NCBI RefSeq assembly: GCF_024166365.1
Contig: NC_064825.1
Coordinates: 105,352,480 to 105,416,479, forward strand
Length of the DNA stretch: 64,000 nt
Reading direction: 5' to 3'
From: Elephas maximus indicus
Lineage: Eukaryota; Chordata; Mammalia; Proboscidea; Elephantidae
This document shows positions 12,116 through 23,444 of the stretch, piece by piece. Positions within the stretch are counted from its first letter, which is position 1. Every line of letters begins with the position of its first letter. The notes below the pieces were generated by a model that did no database searches, had not been told where the DNA came from, and saw only the letters and a program-made list of their open reading frames with translations. The position numbers and the translations under genes were made by a program.

Positions 12116-12811
12116 GAGAAGTAGACAGTGCTGTGGGAGGGATTGTGGGTGTCAGATTTGGTAAAGATGACAAGAGAGGAGACATGTCAGACCTCCATCT
12201 CATAGGAATCAGCCTTGGGCTGTTGATCTTGATTCTCCTTCCCTCTTATGAAGTGAGAAGAGGTCAGACTAAGTCTCCACACTGTTTTTAAAACTACTAT
12301 TAAAATCTCGACAGCAGTGGGTGGGTATCAAATTTTTGCTCAAAATAGGGTTTCAGTTTATTTCACAGATATGCATAAAGACAATTTAATTATTATAAAT
12401 GGAATACTAATATAAATATGGTCTTAACCTTTATTTATTTATTTATTTGTATTTTCCCCACTGCACATATTTTCACATTAATAACTCTTCCTTTGCAACT
12501 TAAAATGTATAACTGTGTATTTCTGCTGTTTATATTTTAATGCCATGTATAATGCCATGGACACATCAGGGGAGACAGAGTACCTTTTGCAGTGTCCTTT
12601 AGAGAAGGTCCAGGCCCTTCACACTTAACTTGCATTCTTGATGTTCACATACAGTTGTCAATAGTACCACATCACCACATCTAATCCCCAGAGTGAGAGC
12701 AAGAAAAAACCTGCAGGTTGATTCTCAGGCTGGAAGGTGCAATATAAACCATGAACCACTGATCCTGAGGACATCTGCTGATACTATTGCTGCAGGTTAA
12801 GGAAGAATGGA
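12116..12811. other. intergenic, nothing recognised
   Basis: Non-coding. It includes a short TTTA-rich tract near 12430-12448 and otherwise nothing that I can assign. Confidence 0.4.
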
Positions 12812-13035
12812 GGGGTCCCCTGGGGACACAAACAGTGAAGCTCTCAACTACTAACTGAAAGGTTGGCAGTTTGAACCAACCCAGAAGTGCCTTGGAAGAC
12901 AGTCCTGGCCGTTGGCTTCTGAAATGTCATGGCTTTGAAAATTCATGCAACGGTTCTACTCTGCATACATGGGGTCACCATGAGTCAGAATCAATTCGAA
13001 GACAACTAGCAATAGTAACAGCAACAGCAATGAGG
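12812..13035 (+). repeat. AfroSINE (long type)
   Basis: Head gtcccctggggacacaaac, internal cagaagtgccttggaagac, and 3' end ggggtcaccatgagtcagaa followed by a CAA-rich tail. A plus-strand long subtype. Confidence 0.85.
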
Positions 13036-13507
13036 AATGAAGGGCCTGAGATGGTTTTTATGTCAAATGAGCCCTGTCCCTGATTTCTTATTTTAGACAA
13101 GGCCAAATGATAAGAGGTGCAGACATATTTCATGTAAAGTGAATGTGCTAAAACAAAATTAAAGGATAGATGTTCTACTTGTATATAAAAGGACACAATT
13201 TGTCTCAGTTTTGCCAGGGAAGCACTGATGTATTTATTCAATAAGTATTTTTTATGGACATTTTGGAGCCTGGTATTGAGAATAAAAAAAAAGAATAGCT
13301 TATGCAAAAATAATGGTGAACAAGACAGAAGGATCTTGCCTTTGTGAAACCTTAAATCTATTGCAGCAGATTTACCCATATGGATTATCTACATCTACGT
13401 GTTATGATGCAACATTTCCAGGGGCCAAGCTAATAGATAGGAAGGTTACAAATAAGACTACTTTTGATTCATGAAAACTTCCTTCTGGCTGAGCAACTGT
13501 ATTTATT

Positions 13508-13692
13508 AACCCAAATCCACTGCCATCAAGTTGATTCTGACTGATGGCGACTCCATACAGTTTCCAAGGCTATAAATCTCTATGGAAGCCAACTGCCACG
13601 TCTTTCTCCTGCATAACCACTGGTGGTTTCGAATGACTGACCTTTCAATTATCAGTCGATTGCTTTAACCACTGTGTTACCAGGGCTCCTTA
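13508..13692 (-). repeat. AfroSINE (variant)
   Basis: Reversed 3' end (actgccatcaagttgattct) through to the head (taaccactgtgttaccaggg). The middle has the variant gtctttctcctgcataacc segment, also present at 24787-24948, so the two probably form one subfamily. Confidence 0.85.
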
Positions 13693-13912
13693 TATTTATT
13701 AGACTCGTTTTTTAAAAAATTGACTCCTAATAAGGGTATGTTGAATTGGTGTTAGAGGCTATGCTGCTATAACCCATGATATCTCATTCAGACATACTCA
13801 TGGGCACAGAATAGAGGAGCTCCTTCTGCATAATAGCAAAGTTAAACCATTACTACTGTTTCTTACTCTGGAGAGAAGAATAAGACCAATAGTAAAAGCT
13901 CCTTACACACAG

Positions 13913-14090
13913 TTGGAGCTCTGGTGATGCAATGGTTAAAGCCATCGACTGCTAGCCCCAAGGTCTGCCGTCCAAAACCACCAGCTGATCCACAAGAAAA
14001 AAATGTACCAGTCAGTTTCTGCAGAGATTTACAGCCTTGGAAACCCTGTGGGGTAGCTATGAGTTGGAATCAACTTAATCATGGTTTTTT
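13913..14090 (+). repeat. AfroSINE (variant)
   Basis: Head gagctctggtgatgcaatgg, body with gtaccagtcagtttctgcag, and 3' end tagctatgagttggaatc followed by a T-rich tail. Confidence 0.85.
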
Positions 14091-14257
14091 TTTTTGTTTT
14101 TTAATACTCAGCTTAGGCGCAAAATCACTAACAAAAAAAAAAAAAAAAAAAAAACCTACAAGAGTGTATTGGTTAAACTGCAGGCCCTTATGTCAAAGTC
14201 CTTCAACTTTAGCTCTGAGAATCTTTACATAAATACTTCTGGGTTGAAAACGCAGTT

Positions 14258-15196
14258 TCACCCAGAACATAATTTAATGCTTATTGTTTTTTTCAGGGCA
14301 TCTTTCACATCCTTATTCCTCAGGCTATAGATCAGTGGGTTTAACATAGGGATCACGACTGTGTAGAAGACAGAGGCTATTTTGTCAGTGTCCATTGAGT
14401 AACTTGAACTTGGTCGGAAATACATGAACAGGAGTGTACCACGGAATACAGCCATAGCAGTTAAGTGGGAGGCACATGTGGAAAAGGCTTTGCGTCTCCC
14501 CTCAGTTGAGTTCATTCTAAAGACGGTAGTTATGATAGAGCTATAGGAGAGAAGAACGGTTACGATGCTGCACCCTACAACACAACCAATAAAAGCGAAC
14601 ATCACTATCTCATTGATGGATGTATCTGAGCAGGAGAGGGCTAGCAAAGGTGGGATGTCACAGAAAAAGTGATTGATAACACTGGACTTGCAGAAGGACA
14701 ATCGAAATGTGAAGCAAGTGTGGATTGCTGAATCCACCAACCCCACAATGTAAACACCAGCCACTAGTTGGGTATAGACCCTCCTGGACATGGCAGTTGT
14801 ATAAAGAAGTGGATTACAAATGCCTACATAACAGTCATAGGCCATGGCAGCCAAAATGAGACATTCCACATCAGCAAAGGTCCCAAAAAAATACATCTGA
14901 GTGGCACATAAGTTATATGAAATCCTCTTTTGCTCAGATAAGAAATCAGCCAGCATCTTGGGAGAGACAGTGGAGGAGTAGCAGACATCACAGAAAGACA
15001 GATTGCTCAGGAAGTAATACATGGGTGTGTGAAGTCTGGAGTCTATCTTGATCAGTAGGATCATCCCTAGATTTGCAATCATGGCTATGCCATAAACCAG
15101 AAGAAAGAGTACAAAGAGCCCCTGTTGCACACCCTTTCTGTCAAAAAACCCTAAGAATATGAAGTCAGTAAAGAAAGTGTGGTTCTCAGCAGCCAT
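14258..15196 (-). CDS. olfactory receptor, class II, OR5-like (intact)
   Basis: An intact 312-residue rhodopsin-type GPCR of normal OR length, expected to sense odorants in the ciliary membrane of olfactory neurons and signal through the olfactory G protein. An N-glycosylation site NHT lies at residue 5. LHTPMYYFL lies at 55-63, the disulphide Cys at 97, [11 protein letters not shown] in the second extracellular loop, KAFSTCASH in TM6 and [19 protein letters not shown] in TM7 and tail. I start at ATG 15196; the GTG before it is not needed. A strong splice acceptor lies 20 bases upstream of the ATG, fitting the usual OR layout of a 5' non-coding exon and one coding exon. Oddity: the conserved DRY motif reads DCY (Cys122, codon 14831-14833), followed by VGIC. 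The nearest relative here is the fragment at 41097-41509. OR5 family is likely, but the subfamily is not certain. Confidence 0.93.
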   Translation of the reverse strand: MAAENHTFFTDFIFLGFFDRKGVQQGLFVLFLLVYGIAMIANLGMILLIKIDSRLHTPMYYFLSNLSFCDVCYSSTVSPKMLADFLSEQKRISYNLCATQMYFFGTFADVECLILAAMAYDCYVGICNPLLYTTAMSRRVYTQLVAGVYIVGLVDSAIHTCFTFRLSFCKSSVINHFFCDIPPLLALSCSDTSINEIVMFAFIGCVVGCSIVTVLLSYSSIITTVFRMNSTEGRRKAFSTCASHLTAMAVFRGTLLFMYFRPSSSYSMDTDKIASVFYTVVIPMLNPLIYSLRNKDVKDALKKTISIKLCSG

Positions 15197-15216
15197 CACT
15201 TAGATTAATGAAACCC

Positions 15217-15234
15217 CTGAAAGAAGGAAATGGA
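15217..15234 (-). promoter_or_regulatory. splice acceptor of the OR coding exon
   Basis: On the minus strand a pyrimidine tract (ccatttccttctttcag) ends in AG 20 bases before the ATG at 15196. The same acceptor is conserved in the paralogous pseudogene flank near 41530-41547. OR genes commonly splice a non-coding exon to the coding exon here. I cannot identify the first exon or the promoter. Confidence 0.6.
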
Positions 15235-15446
15235 AGTGAAAGGTTAGCATCATCTTACTGTCTTCACAGTTTAACCTCGGGTCCTTTCTCAGTTTTGGTA
15301 ATTAAAAATAAGTAAAGAAAGAATACTAGGATTGCTCGAAGTGAATTGACCCAACTGGAAATATACCCATTGATATACAAATCTACTAAATAATAATGGC
15401 AATACTGCCTTTTACATTTTTGTACCTCTGTACAGAATTTGCAAGG

Positions 15447-15640
15447 TCCTTGCGTGGCATAAAGGGGTAAGTACTGTACTATTAACTTAGGGTTGGAACC
15501 TTGGGAGAAAGGCCTGGCAATCTGCTTCCATAAAGTTTACAGCCAAGAAAACCCTATGCAACACAGTTCTACTCTATAACACTTGGAGTCACTATGAGTC
15601 AGACTGACTGAACAACGGCTTGGTTTGGTTTTATACAGAG
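15447..15640 (+). repeat. AfroSINE (long), shared with unit B
   Basis: Contains gagaaaggcctggcaatctg and gttctactctataacacttg, with tail gcttggtttggtttta. The same SINE sits at the equivalent place upstream of the paralogous OR pseudogene (41758-41955), so it predates that duplication. Confidence 0.85.
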
Positions 15641-16147
15641 TTTGCAGGACACTTTCATTCTAATTAAATCATGTTATTTCCACACACCTATGTAGTATTC
15701 ATGATATTCTTACTATTTTTATTGTGTGGATTAAGAAATTGATAATTTGAGAATTTAGGGTCATGATTCTTACAATTAATTGGTCCAGCTAATCCACATC
15801 ATCTGATAAGAAGCTCTTTTTTTCCCCAATTTTGTAGTTGGACTCAGTAATAGGGAAGCATATTTAAGTGAGCAGTTCAGGTATTTAATATAGTCCTTTA
15901 TTTTTTCACTCAGATCATCACAGATTGTACAGCAGATAGAGCTGTAGCAGGTTTTGGATAAAACATTCCCCTTTTTATCCCATTAACCCCTCAGGTCCTA
16001 TCCAGACTCAACAAACAAAACTGCATCCCATTGTCCATGCGATAGACATAGTCTGTGAATCAGGACCTGCCAGAGTAGAACAGGTAGTGGTTTCTAGAAA
16101 AGGGGGTTGAAAGATCTTCATGAGCAATAAGAGAAAAACAAAAAAAA

Positions 16148-16303
16148 AAACTCTTTGCTGTCAAGTTGATTTCAATTCATAGCAACCCTGTAGGACAGAG
16201 TAGAACTGCCCCATAGAGTTTCCAAAGAGAGGCTGGTGGATTCAAACTGCCGACCTTTTGGTTAGCAGCCATAGCTTTTAACCATTGCACTACTGGGGTC
16301 CCC
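16148..16303 (-). repeat. AfroSINE (short type)
   Basis: Starts after an A-run. Reversed order: gtcaagttgatttcaattc, ccccatagagtttccaaag, ttttggttagcagcc, then a head with gcactactggggtccc. Confidence 0.9.
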
Positions 16304-16869
16304 ATGAGCAATAGGCTGAAGTGAATAGACAGACAAAGATATGCCAGGGCTAACCATGCTCCCTTCAGCAAATTTCTGTTGCTCAAGGGACATATGAAGA
16401 GCATTTTGAAACTAATAGTAACGGTGCTGTTAACACAAGTGGCAGAGAAGCCTGAAAGGGAGTATGGTTTCCAGTGTAGTCCCTCTAAAGTAACCTACAA
16501 GAACTAATGGTCTCTATTCACAAACAGATTATATGTGTAAGACCTGTGATAGTAATATATGTTCGATCAACTCTCATAACCTCAAAGTCATGTCTGATTT
16601 GTGTTCTTCTTCTCAATTTCCAGAACTTATAATATTGTGTTGTTCTTTCTCTTCAATACCTTTGAAATCCGCTTGCCCTTGGTTAAGAAGATGTTGTGGA
16701 ACTTGGGAGGACAACTGAATTTTGGGTCCTACTGTTATGTTTTACTGAAATCAATTTTATCATATATCATATCATACATGTACCTCCTGCTCTGTGGGGA
16801 TTAAAAAAAAAATGGATTGAAGGTAGATTAAAAAAAGGAGGGATTGTGGAAGGGATGATATCTGAATAA
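16304..16869. other. intergenic, nothing recognised
   Basis: No gene or nameable repeat. The region differs from unit C, which appears to jump from the equivalent of about 15880 to about 18050. Confidence 0.35.
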
Positions 16870-17480
16870 TGACCTAGTGATCAAAGTACAGGGCTCTAAC
16901 AAGAGACAGAAAGGGCCACATGAATCAGAGATTACATTAGCCTGAGACCAGAAGTACTAGATGGTGCCCGGGTACAAATGATGTCTGCCCTGACAGGGAA
17001 CACAACAGAGTATCCCTGATGGAACAGGAGAGCAGTGGGATGCAGACCTCAAATTCTCATAAAAAAACAGACTTAATAGTCTGACTGAGACTAGAGGGAC
17101 CCCAGAGGTCATGGTCACCAGATCTTCTGTTGGTCCAAGACAGGAACCATGCCCAAAACCAACTCTTCAGACAGGGACTGGACTGGACTATGGGATAGAA
17201 AATGATGCTGATGAGGAGTGAGCTTCTTAGTTCAAGTGGACACATGAGACTATGTGGGCAGCTCCTGTCTGGAGGGGAAATGAGAAGGCAGAGGGGGACA
17301 GAAGCTGGCTGAATGGACACGGGGAATACAGGGTGGAGAGGAGTTTGCTGTCTCGTTAGGGGAAGAACAACTAGAAGTACATAGCAAGGTGGTACCAATT
17401 TTTGTATGAGAGACTGACTTGGTTTGTAAACTTTCACTTAAAGCACAATAAAAAACAAAACAAACAAACAAAAACAAAGT
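16870..17480 (+). repeat. interspersed retroposon 3' end, probably L1 3' UTR
   Basis: The sense copy of the family also found reversed at 2090-2660. It has caggagagcagtgggatgca, agacttaatagtctgactg and gagagactgacttggtttg, then a cacaataaaa signal and an A/CAAA-rich tail. It is non-coding. The open frames on the opposite strand are not genes. Confidence 0.55.
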
Positions 17481-17989
17481 GTAGGTCTCCAAAACCTTGA
17501 CATGAACTCATTTAAATATCTGTCCCTGTAGACACATCTTTAGAAACGTTTTCCTTCCCAGGGAAGGAACATTTTTAAAATGCAGAAAATTTAATTAAGA
17601 GATTGAAAATAATAGTAATAATAAAAACAATTCTGACCACCACTCCAATTACTTCTTGCATTTTGTCGTATGCTCTGTTATCTAGGGATGTTAATATATT
17701 TAATTAAAATAAAAGTTTATGCGAAGAGCCATAACCTCCCCTGGTTTTAAAAACATAATTTTAGTGGCAAGAGAAAAAAGAAATATAAAAAGTTAATTAA
17801 AAAACAAATTAACAACAACAACAGTAAATACTAGTACCTGATCTAGAGCTAGTGACTTATTTCTTAGATGCAGCTGTCTCTGTGTGGACCTTCAGTGTTG
17901 TCTTTTGATGACCGAGATTATATAACTACCTTTGTGTCTGGTCCCTGGGTGTTCAAAAGTTTGTCTCACAGGAATACGTGACTGATATA

Positions 17990-19374
17990 ATTACATGATT
18001 TATCACCTGTTATTTCATACAGGTTGGGTGGTTAAAAATAAATCCAACTTATTCCCTATTATTGTTTGTTTTCATTCTACTTTGACATCCACTCTTATAC
18101 TTGATAAAATAATACTTAAACGATCTCTAGTCAACCATCATTCATTATTTCTTGCTCACCACTCCCTATATAAGCATTATGTTTTAATTTCATGATATAC
18201 ACTACAAACTTGCACATACCCAAACACTGCACACACACATACCCCAACACTATCCCTTTAAAATAAAACGCACAAAATAATTGCTTAAAGACGGAAAAAC
18301 TAACCCAAATCTCACCACCTGGGGATAACCATGTTTTGTTGTAGGATCTACCAGATTAAATAAATAAATAAATAAACAAAAATGACTTCAGAATGAACCC
18401 ACTTTGTGTGTAAATAAGTATTATGAATAATAGTGCATTCCTTTTTATTTATATACATTGATTTATATAATCTATCGGAACTAGTTTTTTTTTTTTTTTT
18501 TATCCTGTGGCAATGATCATTTGGTATCTTAACAATCTTCATTAAAAAAATGTTTGAATGGAATTCAAAACACCAAATTAAAGCACCACATACATACAAG
18601 ATAAAAAGATTTGAGTAGAATTTAAAGCTGTAACTAAACAGCTTCCCTGGTGTCATGAGTACTATACCCTTAACATACTATGTAAGTAACTGTCTACTTA
18701 TAAACGTCAGAGAACAGTTGTCTGGCAGTGAAGTACGGCTGTAATGAGATAAGTTCAGTGCAGGATACTGGCCCCAAAGTGAACCAGAGTCATTCAGCCT
18801 CCCTGGTGCTGGAAATAAGATTAGCAGAGCTTGTCAGTTTATAAGAACATTACTGTTCGTATCCAGGTAGCAAATTTTTAGGAACATAAAGGATCATTAT
18901 TTACTGAAATAGTCTATGAAAGTTGTGCAAATGACTAATTTTACAAACATAATGTGAAAACTTACTGTGTGCAAGAAATTGCTAGAGATGTAAAAGATAA
19001 TAATGATATTCTGTTGTTTACAATCTCATAATGAATATACTATGTAATACCAACTAAGGTATAATAAGCATATAAAAATTCTCAAGTAATAAATTGTACA
19101 GCAAATGGATTTTCAGAAATGTCGCTGAAGTGAGAACACAGATCAAAAAACACAAAATTATCAGCTTTTTGGAGACTGTCCATGGACCCCATAAAAAAAT
19201 GATATCCAATATAGTAGATTTGTTTTGTATGTTTTTGAACTATTTAGAAGTGAAATCATACAGTGTCTGCACTTTTATTTCTGGTTTATTTCGTTCATCA
19301 ATATGATTCTGAGATTTCTCCATGTTGTGATTGGCAGTAGTTCATTCATTCTCACTTCTGAGTAATATTTTAAC
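17990..19374. repeat. flanking module, copy A (proximal part)
   Basis: AT-rich DNA that aligns with 58030-59325 and, more weakly, with 36560-37250. The part from about 19180 resembles an old L1M 3' UTR (the segments gaactatttagaagtgaaatc and gagatttctccatgttgtg). No gene. Confidence 0.7.
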
Positions 19375-19384
19375 GTACAAACAT
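19375..19384. repeat. target-site duplication of RTE (left)
   Basis: gtacaaacat here is repeated exactly at 22609-22618 and brackets the RTE element. Confidence 0.9.
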
Positions 19385-22300
19385 GTTGTTGTTCTTGTTG
19401 TTAGGTGCCGTCGAGTCGGTTCCGACTCATAGAGACCCTATGCACAACAGAACAAAACACTGCCCCGCCCTGCGTCATCGTTGTTCTGCTTGAGCTCATT
19501 GTTGCAGCCACTGTCAATCGACCTTGTTGAGGGTCTTCCTCTTTTCCGCTGACCCTGTACTCTGCCAAGCATTATGTCCTTCTCCAGGGACTCATCTCTC
19601 TTGACAACATCTCCAAAGTATGTAAGACGCAGTCTCGCCATCCTTGCCTCTAAGGAGCATTCTGGCTACACTTCTTCCAAGACAGGTTTGTTTGTTCTTT
19701 TGGCAGTCCATGGTATATTCAATATTCTTCGTCAGCACCACAATTCAAAGACATCAACTCTTCTTCCGTCTTCCTTATTCATTGTCCAGCTTTCACATGC
19801 ATATGATGTGATTGAAAATACCATGGCTTGGGCCAGGCACACCTTAGTCTTCAGGGTGACATCTTTGCTCTTCAGCACTTTGAAGAGGCCCTTTGCAACA
19901 GATTTACCCAATGCAATGTGTCTTTTGATTTCTTGATTGCTGCTTCCATGGCTGTTGATTGCGGATCCAAGTAAAATGAAATCCTTGACAACTTCAGTCT
20001 TTCCTCCATTTATCATGATGTTTTTCATTGGTGCAGTTGTGAGGATTTTTGTTTTCTTTATGTTGAGGTGTAATCCATACTGAAGGCTGTGGTCTTTGAT
20101 CTTCGTTAGTAAGTGCTTCAAGTCCTCTTCACTTTCAGCAAGCAAGGTTGTGTCACCTGCATAACACAGGTTGTTAACGAGTCTTCCTCCAATCCTGATG
20201 CCCCATTCTTCTTCATACAGACCAGCTTCTCGTATTCTTTGTTCAGCATACAGATTAAATAGGTATGGTAAAAGAGTACAGCCCTAGTGCACACCTGTCC
20301 TGACTTTAAACCAATCAGTATCCCCTTGTTCTGTCTGAACGACTGCCTCTTGATCTATGTAAAGGTTCCTCATGAGCACAATTGAGTGTTCTGGAATTCC
20401 CATTCTTCCCAGTGTTATCCATAGTTTGTTGTGATCCACACAGTTGAATGCCTTTGCATAGTCAATAAAACACAGGTAAACATCCTTCTGGTATTCTCTG
20501 CTTTCAGCCAGGATCCATGTGACATCAGCAATGGTATCCCTGGTTCCACATCCTCTCCTGAAATTGGCCTGAATTTCTGGCAGTTCCCTGTCGACATACT
20601 GCTGCAGCCGTTTTTGAATGATCTCCAGCAAAATTTTGCTTGCGTGTGATGTTCATGATATTGTTCTATAATTTCCACATTCGGTTGGATCACCTTTCTT
20701 GGGAAAAGGCATAAATATGGATCTCTTCCAGTCAGTTGGCCAGGAAGCTGTCTTCCATATTTCTTGGCATGGACTAGTGAGCACCTCCAGTGCTGCATCT
20801 GTTTGTTGAAACATCTCAATTGATATTCCATCAATTCCTGGAGCCTTGTTTTTTGCCAACGCCTTCAGATCAGCTTGGACTTCTTCCTTCAGTACCATCG
20901 GTTCCTGGTCATATACCACCCCTTGAAATGGTTGAATATCGACTAGTTCTTTTTGGTATAATGACTCTGTGTATTCCTTCCATCTTCTTTTGATGTTTCC
21001 TGCATCGTTTAATATTTTCCTCATAGAATCCTTCACTATTGCAACTCTAGCCTTGAATTTTTTCTTCAGTTCTTTCAGCTTGAGAAACACCGAGCGTGTT
21101 TTTCCCTTTTGGTTTTCCATCTCCAGCTCTTTGCACATGTCATTAGAATACCTTACTTTGTCTTCTCGAGAGTTCCTTTGAAATCTTCTATTCGGCTCTC
21201 TTACTTCACCAATTCTTCCTTTTGCTTTAGCTGCTCGATGCTCAAGAGCAAGTTTCAGAGTCTCCTCTGACATCCACCTTGGTCTTTTCTTTCTTTCCTG
21301 TCTTTTCAGTGACCTCTTGCTTTCTTCATGGATGGTGTCCTTGATATCATTTCGCAACTCGTCTGGTCTTTGGTCACTAGTGTTCAATGCATCAAATCTA
21401 TTCTTGAGATGGTCTCTAAATTCATGTGGGATATACTCAAGGTCATACTTTGGCTCTCGTGGACTTGCTCTGATTTTCTTCAGTTTCAGCTTGAACTTGC
21501 ATATGAACAATTGATGGTGTGTTTCACAGTCAGCCCCTGGCCTTGTTCTGACTGATGATATTGAGCTTTTCTATCGTCTCTTTCCACAGATGTAGTCAAT
21601 CTGATTTCTGTGTGTTCCACCTGACAAAGTCCAAGTGTATAGTCACCGTTTATGTTGGTGAAAGAAGGTATTTGCAACGAAGAAGTCGTTGGTCTTGCAA
21701 AATTCTATCATTCGATCTCTGGCATTGTTTCTATCACCAAGGCCATGTTTACCAACTACTGATCCTTCTTCTTTGTTTTCAACTTTTGCATTCCAATCAC
21801 CAGTAATTATCATTGCATCTTGATTTCAAGTTTGATCAATTTCAGACTGCAACAGCTGATAAAAATCTTCTATTTCTTCATCTTTGGCCCTAGTGGTTGG
21901 TGCGTAAATTTGAATAATAGTCATATTAACTGGTCTTCCTTGTAGGCGTATGGTACTATCCTATCACTGACAGCATTGTACTTCAGGAGGGATCTTGAAA
22001 TGTTCTTTTTAATGATGAATGCAACACCATTCCTCTTCAAGTTGTCATTCCCAGCATAGTAGGCTATATGATTGTCTGATTCAAAATGGCCCATACCAGT
22101 CTATTTCAGCTCACTAATGTCTAGGATATTGATGTTTATGCATTCCATTTCATTTTTGATGATTTCCAATTTTCCTAGATCCATACTTCGTACATTCCAG
22201 GTTCTGATTATTAATCGATGTTTGCAGCTGTTTCTTCTCATTTTGAGTTGTCCCACATCAGCAAATGAAGGTCCCAAAAGCTTTACTCCATCCATGTCAT

Positions 22301-22608
22301 TAAGGTCAACTCTTCTTTGAGGAGGCAGCTCTTCCCCAGTCATCTTTTGAGTGCCTTCCAACCTGGGGGGCTCATCTTCCAGCACCATATCAGATGATGT
22401 TCCATTGCTATTCATAAGGTTTTCACTGGCTAATGCTTTTCAGAAGTAGACTGCCGGGTCCTTCTTCCTAGTCTGTCTTAGTCTGGAAGTTCAGCTGAAA
22501 CCTGTCTTCCATGGGTGACCCTGCTGGTATCTGAATACCAGTGGCATAGATTTCAGCATCACAGCAAGCCCTCCACAGTACAACAAACTGACAGACACGT
22601 AGGGGAAT
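19385..22608 (-). mobile_element. RTE-clade LINE, complete length, broken
   Basis: A 3.2-kb non-LTR retrotransposon on the minus strand, the usual RTE/BovB length, flanked by an exact 10-base target duplication. From 5' to 3': a 5' UTR from 22608; the start of the AP endonuclease near 22230 (RTWNVRSM); a linker; the reverse transcriptase with KAPGIDGIS, PKKGDPTECGNYR and CFIDYAKAFNCVDH; and LNIKKTKIL after the catalytic box. The catalytic box reads YAGD instead of YADD (near 20155-20166), and stops and frameshifts split the frame, so it is dead. The 3' end (19385-19440) is nearly the AfroSINE 3' end and finishes in TTG/GTT repeats. Unit C has the empty site at 59326-59335. Confidence 0.95.
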
Positions 22609-22618
22609 GTACAAACAT
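22609..22618. repeat. target-site duplication of RTE (right)
   Basis: Second exact copy of the 10-base direct repeat at 19375-19384. Confidence 0.9.
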
Positions 22619-22831
22619 ACCATATGTTATTTTTCTAATCCAGTTCAGAGGTAAGCAACCTCTGACCTATAAGGTTTAGTTGATCCCCTCATTCATTTAT
22701 GTATCATTGCCTATGGATGATTTTATCAATACAACGGCAAATGTGAATGGCTATAACACCAAGTTTATGGTCTCCAAAACCTAACAAAAACTACCTGGCC
22801 AACTGACTGGAAAAGAACCATATTTATGCCC

Positions 22832-23444
22832 TGTCATGGATTGAATTGTGTGCCCCTAAAATATGTGTCAACTTGGTTAGGCCATGAGTCCCAGTATTGT
22901 GTGGTTGTCTTCCATTTCATGATTTTTAAATCATAATCACTGCCTGTGGTTGAAGAGGATTAGGGCAGAATGTAATACCCATACTCAGGTCACATCCCTG
23001 ATCCAATACAAAGGGAGTTTTCCTGGGGTGTGGCCTGCACCACCTTTTATCTTACAAGAGATAAAAGGAAAGGAAAGCAAGCAGAGAATTGCTTTCACCA
23101 AGACAGCAGTGACGGGAGCAGAGCACACTCTTTGAATTTTGGTCCCTGTTCAGAGAAGCTCCTAGTCCAGGCTAAGGTTGGTGCAACGACCTTCCTCCAG
23201 AGCTGGCAGAGAAAGAAAGACTTCCTCTGGAGCTAACACCCTGAATTTGGACTTCTCGCCTACTACCCAGTGCTGTCAACTCAATTCCGACTCATAGAGA
23301 CCCTATAGGACAGAGTAGAACTGCCCCATAGAGTTTCCAAGGAGCACCTGGTGGATTCAACAGATGTTGTGAAAATAAATTTCTCTTTGTTAAAGTCACC
23401 CACTTGTGGTATTTCTGTTATATCAGCACTAGATGACCAAAACA
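22832..23444 (+). mobile_element. solitary MaLR-type LTR fossil
   Basis: Starts tgtcatggattgaattgtg, contains the gtcacatccctgatccaata and gcctgcaccaccttttatc segments typical of the afrotherian MaLR LTR, and ends in atttctgttatatcagcact followed by a CA end. Five-base flanks (tgccc, cgcct) fit a duplicated tgcct in the host RTE. It carries an AfroSINE at 23264-23360. It is non-coding and younger than the RTE it sits in. Confidence 0.8.
23264..23360 (-). repeat. AfroSINE, truncated, inside LTR
   Basis: Reversed 3' two-thirds: cagtgctgtcaactcaattc to caaggagcacctggtggatt. The head is missing. This is a third layer of nesting: SINE in LTR in RTE. Confidence 0.85.

Noticed and set aside
12975-13379. 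A 134-codon minus-strand frame
   Set aside because: It overlaps an AfroSINE and AT-rich DNA and shows no recognisable protein features.
20653-21510. A 285-codon minus-strand frame that could pass for a host gene
   Set aside because: It is the linker and early reverse-transcriptase part of the RTE LINE, repeated in the other RTE copies of the window.
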